Source: Hyphomicrobiales bacterium
GTDB lineage: Bacteria; Pseudomonadota; Alphaproteobacteria; Rhizobiales; Xanthobacteraceae
NCBI GenBank assembly: GCA_017305535.1
Contig: JAFKKN010000002.1
Span: 372,001-436,000, forward strand
DNA: 64,000 nucleotides
Reading direction: 5' to 3'
Shown: positions 55,799-64,000 of the stretch, piece by piece
Layout of the letters: each line of letters begins with the position of its first letter
How positions within the stretch are numbered: the stretch's first letter is position 1
Notes under the pieces: model-generated
Told to the model about the DNA's origin: nothing
Database searches by the model: none
What the model saw: the letters and a program-made list of their open reading frames with translations, nothing else
Program-made: the position numbers and the translations under genes

Positions 55799-57496
55799 AT
55801 GTCGCGCAACAGTTACAACCGCCGTAAAATGAAACTCAAGCGGCTTTTCGGCATTCGTGGCCGTCTGGTGCTGTTGGCGCTGATTCTGGTGATTCCGCTG
55901 ATGCTCGAGCGTGCCCGCTCGCTCGAGGACGCGCGCGCCAAGCAGATCGCCGCCACCTCGCTCGAATACAAGGCGCTGGCCAATCACACCATCGATGCCC
56001 AGCGCCTGGTGATCTCATCGGTCGAGGCGGTGCTCAAATCGTCGTCCTACATCTATGCACTGGGCACCGAAATCAGCCAGCCCTGCATGGTGATGCGCGC
56101 CAGCTTTCGGGTCGATCTGCCGTGGATACTCCACCTGTCGATCGTCGATCGCGCTGGCCGCATCCAGTGCTCGACGCTGCCCGGCGTTACCGGCCTCGAT
56201 CTCAGCGACCGCCAGTACCTGAAGAAGGCGCTGGTCTCGCGCTCGCTGGTGCTCAGCGACTATGTCTTGAGCCGGGTCGTCCACCGGCCAGTGCTGATGG
56301 CAGCCTATCCGCTGAAGACATCGGGCAAGGAACACCCCGGCGCCATTATCGTCGCCTCCATCAACCTGGGCTGGATGTCGTCGGTGATGCGCGAACTTGG
56401 CGGCCGTCCCGGCGTTACCGCGCTTCTGGTCGACAGCAACGGCGTGGTGCTTGCGGCGCCCGACGATCTCGCCAGCACCGTGACCCATCCGCTGGCCGAC
56501 AAGGCGCTGCTGCCGGCCGTCGTCGCGCATGAGAACAGCACCGGCGTGCAGAGCGGCTCGTTCACCTATCGCGGCGGCAACGAGGGTAAGCGCACCGTAT
56601 CGTTCGCGCGGCTGCCGGGCAGCACCGCGCGGTTGATCGTCAGCATCGACGAAGCGGCGATCAGCGCCGACATCAATCGCGAAATCCGGCTCGCCTATAT
56701 TCAGCTCGCCTTCGTCTGCCTGCTGGTTCTGCTCGGCGCGCTGCTCGTCGTCGAAGGCCTGATCATGCGTCCGATCCAGATCCTCGCCGGAATCGCCCAG
56801 AAGCTGGGGCGCGGCGAGCGCGACATTCGCGCGGCGCGCCACGAGCTTCCCACCGAATTCATGCCGCTGGCACGCGCCTTCAACACGATGGCGACGCAAC
56901 TGACCACGCGCGAAAGCGAGCTCCTGGCCAGCAACAACCGACTCAGCGTCATCGCCACCATCGACACCGTGTCGGGTCTCGCCAACCGGCGCGGGTTCCA
57001 GAGCCGGCTCGATTTCGAGTGGCACAAGGCCGACCAGACCGACACCGAATTGGCGCTGCTGATGATCGATGTCGATCACTTCAAGCTCTACAACGACAAT
57101 TACGGCCATCTCGAAGGCGACACCTGTCTTGCGCGGCTCGGCGAGGCTCTGGCCGGTATCGCCGCCCGCACCACCGGATTCGCCGCGCGTTACGGCGGCG
57201 AGGAGTTCTGTGTGCTGCTGCCGGATACCGACGTCGTCCGCGCCATGGAGATCGGCGAGATGGTCCGGAGCGCGGTCCATGACCTCGCGATCCCGCATCG
57301 CGCCAGCGCGTCCCAAAATGTTACCCTCAGCGTCGGCGTGGCGGTCACCCGGCCAAATCCGACCATGCGGATCGCCGACCTGATCGAGGCCGCCGACGCC
57401 GCGCTCTACGCCGCCAAGCACGCTGGCCGCGATTGCGTGATCGAGCACGGCCGGCACGATCCGCCGCCACCGGCCCGGATCTCGATGGCGGGCTGA
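55799..57496 (+). CDS. Membrane diguanylate cyclase with Cache sensor domain
   Basis: Makes cyclic di-GMP. Order: TM helix ([17 protein letters not shown]), large periplasmic Cache-like sensor (about 30-300; [20 protein letters not shown]), second TM ([20 protein letters not shown]), HAMP, and GGDEF. The active site is GGEEF at about 466 ([12 protein letters not shown]); [18 protein letters not shown] is intact. The product-inhibition site reads RTTG instead of RxxD, so feedback by c-di-GMP may be lost. Several starts are possible; ATG 55799 has AGGGCAGG upstream. Confidence 0.9.
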   Translation: MSRNSYNRRKMKLKRLFGIRGRLVLLALILVIPLMLERARSLEDARAKQIAATSLEYKALANHTIDAQRLVISSVEAVLKSSSYIYALGTEISQPCMVMRASFRVDLPWILHLSIVDRAGRIQCSTLPGVTGLDLSDRQYLKKALVSRSLVLSDYVLSRVVHRPVLMAAYPLKTSGKEHPGAIIVASINLGWMSSVMRELGGRPGVTALLVDSNGVVLAAPDDLASTVTHPLADKALLPAVVAHENSTGVQSGSFTYRGGNEGKRTVSFARLPGSTARLIVSIDEAAISADINREIRLAYIQLAFVCLLVLLGALLVVEGLIMRPIQILAGIAQKLGRGERDIRAARHELPTEFMPLARAFNTMATQLTTRESELLASNNRLSVIATIDTVSGLANRRGFQSRLDFEWHKADQTDTELALLMIDVDHFKLYNDNYGHLEGDTCLARLGEALAGIAARTTGFAARYGGEEFCVLLPDTDVVRAMEIGEMVRSAVHDLAIPHRASASQNVTLSVGVAVTRPNPTMRIADLIEAADAALYAAKHAGRDCVIEHGRHDPPPPARISMAG

Positions 57497-57734
57497 AGGC
57501 CGGCCACCGCCGGTTGCGTCTAAAACCCTGACCCGGCGCGGTCTTTTGTCGCCAGAACCGGCCGTCCGGGGCGCGTTTTCTTTGCGCGAACCGGTTTCCA
57601 CTTGGCGCGAAACCGCTATAGTGAGCCGCTTTCCGCGCGGGCGCGGCCAAGGCCGGTATCGGCTTGCCTTAACTTTGCGCTTCACTCCCGATCGCGCCGG
57701 TCGCGATCCAACACCCGGTCAATTTCCGATCCAA

Positions 57735-60374
57735 ATGAGCAACGAACGCTACAACGCCCGCGAGTGCGAACCGCGCTGGCAGAAAATCTGGGACGAACAG
57801 GCGATCTTCACCACGAAGAACGACGATCCGCGGCCGAAATACTACGTGCTGGAGATGTTCCCCTATCCGTCCGGGCGCATCCACATGGGCCACGTCCGCA
57901 ACTACACCATGGGCGACGTGGTGGCGCGGACGATGCGCGCCAAGGGTTTCAATGTGCTGCATCCGATGGGCTGGGACGCCTTCGGTCTGCCGGCGGAAAA
58001 CGCCGCGATGCAGAACAAGACCGATCCGGCGAAGTGGACCTACGCCAATATCGACGCCATGAAGAAACAGCTCCAGACCATGGGGCTGTCGCTGGACTGG
58101 AGCCGCGAGATCGCCACCTGCGATCCGAGCTACTACAAGCACCAGCAGAAGATGTTCCTCGATTTCCTGAAGGCCGGCCTCGCCGAGCGCGAGAAGCGCA
58201 AGGTCAACTGGGACCCGGTGGACATGACCGTGCTCGCCAACGAGCAGGTGATCGACGGTCGCGGCTGGCGTTCCGGCGCGGTGGTCGAGCAGCGCGAGAT
58301 GAATCAGTGGGTCTTCAAGATCACGAAGTACTCGCAGGACTTGCTCGCCGCGCTCGACACCCTCGACCGCTGGCCCGACAAGGTGCGCCTGATGCAGCGC
58401 AACTGGATCGGCCGCAGCGAAGGCCTGTTAATCCGTTTCGCGCTCGACGCCGCGACGACGCCGAACGGTGAAAACGAGCTAAAAATTTTCACGACGCGCC
58501 CCGATACTTTGTTCGGCGCGAAGTTCATGGCGATCGCGCCGGATCATCCGCTGGCCGCCGCCGCGGCGAAGAACAATCCGGCGCTTGCCGAGTTCATCGC
58601 GGAGTGCAAGCGGCGCGGCACCTCGCAGGCCGAGATCGACACCGCCGAGAAGATGGGTTTCGATACTGGCATCAAGGCGGTGCACCCGTTCGACCCGAAC
58701 TGGAAGCTGCCGGTCTACGTCGCCAATTTCATCCTGATGGAATACGGCACCGGCGCCATCTTCGGTTGTCCGGCGCACGACCAGCGCGACCTCGATTTCG
58801 TCAACAAATACGGCCTCGGCAACGTGCCGGTGGTGTGCCCCGACGGACAGGACCCGGCCACCTTCGTCATCTCCGACACCGCCTATGACGGCGATGGCCG
58901 CATGATCAATTCGCGCTTCCTCGACGGCATGACCATCGAGGCGGCGAAGAACGAAGTGGCGAAGCGACTGGAGGGCGAGACGCGCGGCAACGCGCCGGTC
59001 GGCGAGCGGCAGGTCAACTTCCGCCTGCGCGACTGGGGCATTTCGCGGCAGCGCTATTGGGGCTGCCCGATCCCGATCATCCACTGCCCCAAATGCGACG
59101 TGGTGCCGGTGCCGGACAAGGACCTGCCGGTGGCGCTGCCGAACGATGTCTCGTTCGACAAGCCGGGCAACGCGCTCGACCATCATCCGACCTGGAAGAA
59201 CGTCAAGTGCCCGCAATGCGGCGGCGATGCGCGACGCGAAACCGACACCATGGACACCTTCGTGGATTCGTCCTGGTATTTCGCGCGCTTCACCGATCCG
59301 TGGAACGAAAACGCGCCGACCACCCGCGCGGTGGTGGACCGCATGCTGCCGGTGGACCAGTACATCGGCGGCGTCGAGCACGCGATTCTGCATCTGCTGT
59401 ACTCGCGCTTCTTCACCCGCGCGATGAAGGCGACCGGCCACGTCGGCATGGACGAGCCGTTCAAGGGCATGTTCACGCAGGGCATGGTGGTGCACGAGAT
59501 CTACCGCAAGGCCGACGGCACCTATGCCTCGCCGGCCGAGGTGAAGATCGAAGTGGATGGCGACAACCGCCGCGCCACGCTCATCGCCACCGGCGAACCG
59601 GTCGAGATCGGTTCGATCGAGAAGATGTCGAAGTCGAAGCGCAACACCGTCGATCCCGACGACATCATTTCGACCTACGGCGCCGACACCGCGCGCTGGT
59701 TCATGCTGTCGGACTCGCCGCCGGACCGCGACGTGATCTGGAGCGAGGAGCGGGTGCAGGGCGCGAGCCGCTTCGTGCAGCGGCTGTGGCGGCTGGTGAA
59801 TGACGCGGCGGCGATCGCCGCCAAGGCGCCGGCGGCACGGCCGGCGGCGTTCGGCCCCGAGGCGCTGGCGATCCGCAAGGCCGCCCACGGTGCGCTCGAC
59901 AAGGTCTCCACCGGCGTCGAGAAGCTGCATTTCAACGTCTGCCTGGCGCAGATCCGCGAATTCGCCAACGCCTTTGGCGATGCCCTGACGCCGCTGGCCA
60001 AATCCGGCCCGGACGCAGTCACCCCCGACACCGCGTGGGCGGTGCGCGAGGCCTCGGCCATTCTGGTGCAACTGTTCGCCCCGATGATGCCGCACTTGGC
60101 CGAAGAATGCTGGCACGCGCTGGGGCAGCAGGGCCTGGTCTCCAACGCCACCTGGCCGGCGGTCGAACCCGACCTGCTGGTCGAGGACACGATCACGCTG
60201 CCGGTGACGGTCAACGGCAAGAAGCGGGGTGAGGTTATTGTGCCACGGGCCGCGGAAAATGCCGAAATAGAGGCTGCCGCTTTGGCGCTCGATGCGGTAA
60301 AGCAGTCAATCGGGGACAAACCGGTTCGCAAGGTCATCGTGGTTCCGCAAAGGATCGTCAATGTCGTGGTTTAA
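57735..60374 (+). CDS. leuS: Leucyl-tRNA synthetase
   Basis: Class I aminoacyl-tRNA synthetase with editing domain. HIGH motif as [15 protein letters not shown] (about residue 43-57) and KMSKS as [14 protein letters not shown] (about 630). The CP1 editing domain lies between, and a C-terminal domain ends [17 protein letters not shown] 57735 gives about 879 residues starting [15 protein letters not shown], as in relatives; the frame to 57546 is an extension. Its end overlaps lptE by 14 bases. Confidence 0.97.
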   Translation: MSNERYNARECEPRWQKIWDEQAIFTTKNDDPRPKYYVLEMFPYPSGRIHMGHVRNYTMGDVVARTMRAKGFNVLHPMGWDAFGLPAENAAMQNKTDPAKWTYANIDAMKKQLQTMGLSLDWSREIATCDPSYYKHQQKMFLDFLKAGLAEREKRKVNWDPVDMTVLANEQVIDGRGWRSGAVVEQREMNQWVFKITKYSQDLLAALDTLDRWPDKVRLMQRNWIGRSEGLLIRFALDAATTPNGENELKIFTTRPDTLFGAKFMAIAPDHPLAAAAAKNNPALAEFIAECKRRGTSQAEIDTAEKMGFDTGIKAVHPFDPNWKLPVYVANFILMEYGTGAIFGCPAHDQRDLDFVNKYGLGNVPVVCPDGQDPATFVISDTAYDGDGRMINSRFLDGMTIEAAKNEVAKRLEGETRGNAPVGERQVNFRLRDWGISRQRYWGCPIPIIHCPKCDVVPVPDKDLPVALPNDVSFDKPGNALDHHPTWKNVKCPQCGGDARRETDTMDTFVDSSWYFARFTDPWNENAPTTRAVVDRMLPVDQYIGGVEHAILHLLYSRFFTRAMKATGHVGMDEPFKGMFTQGMVVHEIYRKADGTYASPAEVKIEVDGDNRRATLIATGEPVEIGSIEKMSKSKRNTVDPDDIISTYGADTARWFMLSDSPPDRDVIWSEERVQGASRFVQRLWRLVNDAAAIAAKAPAARPAAFGPEALAIRKAAHGALDKVSTGVEKLHFNVCLAQIREFANAFGDALTPLAKSGPDAVTPDTAWAVREASAILVQLFAPMMPHLAEECWHALGQQGLVSNATWPAVEPDLLVEDTITLPVTVNGKKRGEVIVPRAAENAEIEAAALALDAVKQSIGDKPVRKVIVVPQRIVNVVV

Positions 60375-60912
60375 GACGCGCATCGCCGCCCGGCTGGCCG
60401 TGATTGCCGCATTGGCGGCGCTGACAGCCGGCTGCTTCCAGCCGATGTACGCCGAGCACAAGGACGGAACTCCGGGGCTGCGCGAGAAGCTGATGGGCGT
60501 CGAACTGACGCCGGTGAGCCTGCCGAACGCCTCGCGCGAGGCTCGCCTCGGCGTCGAAATCCGCAACGCGCTGGCGTTCAAGCTCTACGGCAACGCCACC
60601 GGAATGCCGCCGACCCATCGGCTTGAGATGAAGCTCAGTTCCAACCGTTCGTCGTTGATCCTCGATCCGGCAACCGCGCTGCCGTCGATCGAAAGCTACA
60701 ATCTCAATGCCAGCTACAAGCTGGTCGAAGTCGCCACCGGCAAGACGGTGCTGACGGGCTCGACTTTCTCGCGGGTGTCCTACGACATTCCCGGCAGCTA
60801 CCAGCGCTTCGCCCGCGCCCGCGCCTTCCGCGACGCCGAGGATCGCGCCGCGCAGGAAATCGCCGAGAACCTCAACACCCGGCTGATGTCGTTCTTCTCC
60901 GCCGGGATTTGA
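60361..60912 (+). CDS. lptE: LPS-assembly lipoprotein LptE
   Basis: 183 aa outer membrane lipoprotein that plugs LptD and delivers LPS. Signal peptide with lipobox LTAGC ([19 protein letters not shown]). The rest ([56 protein letters not shown]) fits the LptE/RlpB family. Start overlaps leuS by 14 bases, as usual for the leuS-lptE-holA order. Expected substrate of the Lnt encoded at 5975-7588. Confidence 0.93.
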   Translation: MSWFKTRIAARLAVIAALAALTAGCFQPMYAEHKDGTPGLREKLMGVELTPVSLPNASREARLGVEIRNALAFKLYGNATGMPPTHRLEMKLSSNRSSLILDPATALPSIESYNLNASYKLVEVATGKTVLTGSTFSRVSYDIPGSYQRFARARAFRDAEDRAAQEIAENLNTRLMSFFSAGI

Positions 60913-60960
60913 GGCAAGATCGTCGGATTGAGAACTGAACGGATTTCCAGCACCGGAATC

Positions 60961-61079
60961 GTCGTCCCCGCGCAGGCGAGGACCCATACGCCGCAGCGGT
61001 TCGGCTCAATCACCGACGCGAGTTTCTTTTACAACAACCGACGCCAGGGGTGATGGGTCCCTGCCTTCGCAGGGACGAC
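60961..61079. repeat. Palindromic intergenic repeat, family C, inside the lptE-holA gap
   Basis: GTCGTCCCCGCGCAGGCGAG facing CCCTGCCTTCGCAGGGACGA. It separates two genes normally contiguous. Confidence 0.75.
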
Positions 61080-61128
61080 TCCGAGGCCTAAATGCGCACC
61101 CGTTTCGTTTGCTGACTTGAGGACCCGC

Positions 61129-62157
61129 ATGGTCGCGCTGCGCGGCAGGGACATCGACAGCTATCTCGCAAAACCCGATCCGGCGCGGCCGATCGTGCTG
61201 CTGTACGGCGCCGACGCGGGCCTGGTGCGCGAGCGCGCCGACGCGCTGATCGCCTCCGCCGTTGACGACGTCAACGATCCGTTCTCGCTGGTACGGCTTG
61301 ATGGCGACGACCTCGCCGCAGAACCTTCGCGTCTCGTCGACGAGGCGATGACGGTGCCGCTGTTCGGCGGTCGCCGCGCCATCCGCGTCAAGGCTGGCGG
61401 ACGCAGCTTTGCCAGCGGCGTCGAGACCTTGTCGGAGATGACGCCGAAGGATTGCCGCATCGTCATCGAGGCCGGCGAGCTGCGCCCCGAGTCGCCATTG
61501 CGCAAGGCGTGCGAACGGGCGAAGAACGCGGTGGCAATCGCCTGCTATCCCGACACCGAACGCGACCTCGCCAAGCTGATCGACGACGAGATGCGCGCGG
61601 CGAACCTGCGCCTCGCCGTTGACGCGCGCGCGACGCTGATGGGCGCGCTCGGCGGCGACCGCCAGACCTCGCGCAACGAACTGCGCAAGCTGACGCTCTA
61701 CGCCCACGGCGCGCGCGAAGTGACGCTCGACGACGTCGCCGCGGTGATTTCCGACGCCTCCGATCTGAAACTCGATCCCATCGTCGACGCTGCCTTTGCC
61801 GGCAACGCCGCCAAGGTCGAAAGCGAATTCGGCAAGGCAATGGCGGCCGGCACCTATCCCGGCGTCATCATCTCAGCCGCGCAGCGCCATGTGGCGGCAC
61901 TGCACAAGGCGAGCCTCGCGATGGACGAAGGCGCGTCGCCGACGGCGGCGGCGGAAGGCGGTTTCCCTCGCCTGCATTTCTCGCGCAAGGGCGCCGTCGA
62001 AACCGCGCTGCGCAACTTCAACGCCGCGCGCCTCGCGCAGGTGATGGACCAGCTCGCCTCGGCGGCACTCGACTCGCGCAAGCAGGCGGCGCTTGCCGCC
62101 GCTATCGTCCAGCGCGCGCTGATCGTCATCGCCGCGAGTGCGCGGCGGAGGGGATGA
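61129..62157 (+). CDS. holA: DNA polymerase III delta subunit
   Basis: Clamp-loader subunit that opens the beta clamp. About 342 aa: AAA-like N-terminal domain (PIVLLYGADAGLVRERADAL), then FGGRRAIRVKAG and ALGGDRQTSRNELRKLTLYA, and the C-terminal collar domain. ATG 61129 has GAGG upstream; TTG 61117 would add four residues. Follows leuS-lptE, interrupted by a repeat. Converges on parB. Confidence 0.93.
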   Translation: MVALRGRDIDSYLAKPDPARPIVLLYGADAGLVRERADALIASAVDDVNDPFSLVRLDGDDLAAEPSRLVDEAMTVPLFGGRRAIRVKAGGRSFASGVETLSEMTPKDCRIVIEAGELRPESPLRKACERAKNAVAIACYPDTERDLAKLIDDEMRAANLRLAVDARATLMGALGGDRQTSRNELRKLTLYAHGAREVTLDDVAAVISDASDLKLDPIVDAAFAGNAAKVESEFGKAMAAGTYPGVIISAAQRHVAALHKASLAMDEGASPTAAAEGGFPRLHFSRKGAVETALRNFNAARLAQVMDQLASAALDSRKQAALAAAIVQRALIVIAASARRRG

Positions 62158-62182
62158 TGTTTCACCGCAATGACAAACTCTC

Positions 62183-62272
62183 CGTCATGGCCGGGCTTGT
62201 CCCGGCCATCCACGTCTTGTCTGTGGAATCAACGAAAGAACGTGGATGCCCGGCACAAGGCCGGGCATGACG
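62183..62272. repeat. Palindromic intergenic repeat, family B
   Basis: CGTCATGGCCGGGCTTGTCC and GGCCATCCACGTCTTG facing GAACGTGGATGCCCGGCACA and AGGCCGGGCATGACG. Between the convergent holA and parB genes; nearly the same as 35431-35522. Confidence 0.85.
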
Positions 62273-62294
62273 AAAGAGAGGCGATCGCTCGCCG

Positions 62295-63176
62295 TCACGC
62301 CCCCAACCGACGCATCACTTCGTCGAGCTGATCGAGGTCGCCGTAGCGGATCTGCACGGTGCCGCCGGGATCGCGATGCGACACCGTCACCTTCAGGCCG
62401 AGCGCATCGCTGACACGCTTCTCAAGATCGAGCGTATCGGTGTCCTTCGGCGATGACGCCGACGCGCTGCGCGGCTTCATGCTCTTGCGTTCGGGCGCGC
62501 CCTCTTCATGCGCGAGCGCTTCGGTCTGCCGCACGCTGAGGCCTTCCGCCACGACGCGCTGCGCGGCGCTCGATGCATCCGGGACATTGATCAGCGCGCG
62601 CGCGTGGCCCGCCGACAATTGCCCCGATGAAATCAGCTCCTGCACATCCTTCGGCAGCTTCGTCAGCCGCATCATGTTGGCGACGTGGCTGCGGCTTTTG
62701 CCGACCAGCTTTGCGATATCGTCGGCGCTGTGTTTGAATTCGCTGGCGAGCGCGTGATAGCCGAGCGCTTCTTCCATCGCGTTGAGATCGGCGCGCTGCA
62801 CGTTCTCGACGATGGCGATTTCCAGCGCCTCGCCGTCGCTCACGTCAACCGGAACGATCGGCACTTCATGCAAGCCGGCGAGCTGCGCCGCGCGCCAGCG
62901 TCGTTCGCCGGCGATGATCTCGAAACGATCGTTGGCGCCCTTCACCGCACGCACCACGATCGGCTGGATCACGCCGCGCTGCCTGATCGAATCCGCAAGC
63001 TCGGCGAGTTCGGCTTCGGCAAAGGTGCGGCGCGGGTTGCGCGGATTGGCCTTGATGAACTCGATCGGCACCTTGCGCTGCGCGCGCGGCCGCTCGACAT
63101 GCGCGGCCTCACCGCCGACATCGCCGATCAGACTCGCCAGACCACGTCCCAGCCGCGAACGGGTTTCTTCGGCCAT
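62295..63176 (-). CDS. parB: Chromosome partitioning protein ParB
   Basis: CTP-dependent DNA clamp that loads at parS and spreads. 293 aa from ATG 63176 (GGGAG upstream): LGRGLASLIG near the N terminus; ParB/Srx domain with NPRRTFAEAELAELADSIRQ, the CTP-binding IIAGERRWRAAQLAG and ENVQRADLNAMEEA; HTH with GKSRSHVANMMRLTKLP; C-terminal dimerisation segment ending IRYGDLDQLDEVMRRLG. Downstream of parA on the same strand, but 291 bases of repeats separate them. No parS-like GTTTCACGTGAAAC was seen in the window. Confidence 0.96.
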   Translation of the reverse strand: MAEETRSRLGRGLASLIGDVGGEAAHVERPRAQRKVPIEFIKANPRNPRRTFAEAELAELADSIRQRGVIQPIVVRAVKGANDRFEIIAGERRWRAAQLAGLHEVPIVPVDVSDGEALEIAIVENVQRADLNAMEEALGYHALASEFKHSADDIAKLVGKSRSHVANMMRLTKLPKDVQELISSGQLSAGHARALINVPDASSAAQRVVAEGLSVRQTEALAHEEGAPERKSMKPRSASASSPKDTDTLDLEKRVSDALGLKVTVSHRDPGGTVQIRYGDLDQLDEVMRRLGA

Positions 63177-63223
63177 CGCCAGCTCCCTTGGATTCACGCG
63201 TGATACTCCATCGTCCTTTTATT

Positions 63224-63324
63224 CCCTCCCCCTTGTGGGGGAGGGTCAGGGAGGGGGGTGAGCCGCAAGCACCTTCGCTTGTGAGACCCCCCTCTCCACC
63301 TCTCCCCCACAAGGGGGGGAGAGA
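63224..63324. repeat. Palindromic repeat, family E, between parB and parA
   Basis: CCCTCCCCCTTGTGGGGGAG near the start faces CTCTCCCCCACAAGGGGGGG; a second inner pair (AGGGAGGGGGGTGAG with AGACCCCCCTCTCC) lies within. Confidence 0.75.
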
Positions 63325-63363
63325 GCAGTTCGTGCAGCGCCGCCAGCGCATCGCCTCTCAATT

Positions 63364-63443
63364 CGTCATTGCAAGCGAAGCAATCCAGAAACCCACGAAG
63401 GAAGGACTGGATTGCTTCGTCGCATTCGCTCCTCGCAATGACG
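63364..63443. repeat. Palindromic repeat, family D, between parB and parA
   Basis: CGTCATTGCAAGCGAAGCAA and GCTCCTCGCAATGACG at the ends, with AAGCAATCCAG/CTGGATTGCTT as inner arms. Confidence 0.75.
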
Positions 63444-63467
63444 GCGCAGCAATCGCAGTCCGCGCCC

Positions 63468-64000
63468 TCACCCCGCCGTGCGCAACTCGCGCTCGCGCTG
63501 GATCACTTCCGTCGCCAGTCGCAAATACGCTTCGCTGCCGGCGCATTTGAGATCGTAGACCAGCACCGGCTTGCCGTAAGACGGCGCTTCCGAGATACGG
63601 ACATTGCGCGGGATCATGGTCTCGTAGACCTTCTTGCCCATGAACTGCCGCACGTCGGCGACGACCTGGTTCGACAGGTTGTTGCGCGAGTCGTACATGG
63701 TCAGCACGATGCCGTGGATCGACAATTCCGGATTGAGCGTCGAGCGCACCTGCTCCACCGTCTGCAACAGCTGCGACAGGCCTTCGAGCGCGAAAAACTC
63801 ACACTGCAACGGCACCAGGATCGCATCCGACGCCGCCATCGCGTTGACGGTGAGCAGGTTCAGCGACGGCGGGCAATCGATCAGGACATAGGTGAAGTCG
63901 GCTTCCGGCGAGACGTTGGCGTTGAGCGCCTCGATGGCATTGCGCAGCCGGAAGGCGCGGTCGCGCGTGTGGCCGAGTTCGAGTTCGAGCCCGGAGAGAT
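63468..64000 (-). CDS. parA: Chromosome partitioning ATPase ParA, N-terminal part beyond the window
   Basis: Minus-strand frame open to the window edge. It contains GLELELGHTRDRAFRLRNAI, YVLIDCPPSLNLLTVNAMAA (Walker B region), ILVPLQCEFFALEGLSQLLQ, and ends YDLKCAGSEAYLRLATEVIQ. The Walker A motif lies outside the window. An ATG at 63839 is internal, not the start. ParA and ParB drive origin segregation. Confidence 0.96.
   Translation of the reverse strand, partial: LSGLELELGHTRDRAFRLRNAIEALNANVSPEADFTYVLIDCPPSLNLLTVNAMAASDAILVPLQCEFFALEGLSQLLQTVEQVRSTLNPELSIHGIVLTMYDSRNNLSNQVVADVRQFMGKKVYETMIPRNVRISEAPSYGKPVLVYDLKCAGSEAYLRLATEVIQRERELRTAG

Noticed and set aside
62158-64000. parS site near parAB
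   Set aside because: No GTTTCACGTGAAAC-like sequence was seen by eye here or elsewhere in the window; a systematic search was not possible.

Overview
The window is a GC-rich, gene-dense chromosomal segment of an alphaproteobacterium. The best fit is the Bradyrhizobium / Rhodopseudomonas / Afipia group (Nitrobacteraceae). Supporting signs are an Irr-type Fur protein with a Cys-Pro heme motif next to fabA-fabB-fabI, a Fur/Mur protein without the CxxC pair, the order rimI-fur-miaB-phoH-ybeY-corC-lnt, a YlxR-L7Ae fusion in the nusA operon, and many copies of the palindromic intergenic repeats common in this group. The genus cannot be fixed from the sequence alone. No rRNA, tRNA, CRISPR array, transposase, integrase or phage gene was seen.

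Layout. 1-7.6 kb: rimI, fur/mur, a HAD phosphatase, then miaB-phoH-ybeY-corC-lnt packed as one operon. 7.9-11.1 kb: an XRE regulator, trmB, and a phytanoyl-CoA-dioxygenase-like gene divergent from a TetR gene across a perfect palindrome. 11.2-21.7 kb: the translation/RNA-decay superoperon rimP-nusA-ylxR-infB-rbfA-truB-rpsO-pnp, with a terminator-bearing leader before rimP and a structured leader before pnp. 21.7-30.5 kb: a SnoaL-like protein, a GST, the unsaturated fatty acid cluster fabA-fabB-fabI divergent from irr, an SH3 protein, a D-2-hydroxyacid dehydrogenase and an acyl-CoA ligase. 30.5-33.9 kb: the most anomalous stretch. A TetR/unknown-protein pair lies between an intact moeB-like gene and a decayed second copy of that gene's 3' end. 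34-38 kb: a secreted trypsin-fold protein without its His, a UbiH-type hydroxylase and TesB. 38-52.1 kb: two glnK-amtB modules facing each other, enclosing xthA, a LolA-like protein, ftsK, an aminotransferase, a vapBC toxin-antitoxin pair and a MobA-like monooxygenase. 52.4-57.5 kb: signalling genes (cNMP-binding protein, OmpR-type regulator, diguanylate cyclase), an L,D-transpeptidase, a DUF1330 protein and yggS. 57.7-64 kb: leuS-lptE-holA on the plus strand converging on parB and the edge-truncated parA.

How the parts work together. Most of the window is core machinery: tRNA modification, ribosome maturation, transcription/translation coupling, envelope biogenesis, fatty acid synthesis and chromosome segregation. 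Regulatory logic visible in the DNA includes operators overlapping divergent promoters (two TetR systems), an inverted repeat before vapBC, a sigma-54-like site before glnK2, a CRP-like site at fabB, and leader RNAs before rimP and pnp. Intergenic spaces are filled by at least five palindromic repeat families, some of which split otherwise compact operons (glnK1-amtB1, parA-parB, lptE-holA, infB-rbfA).
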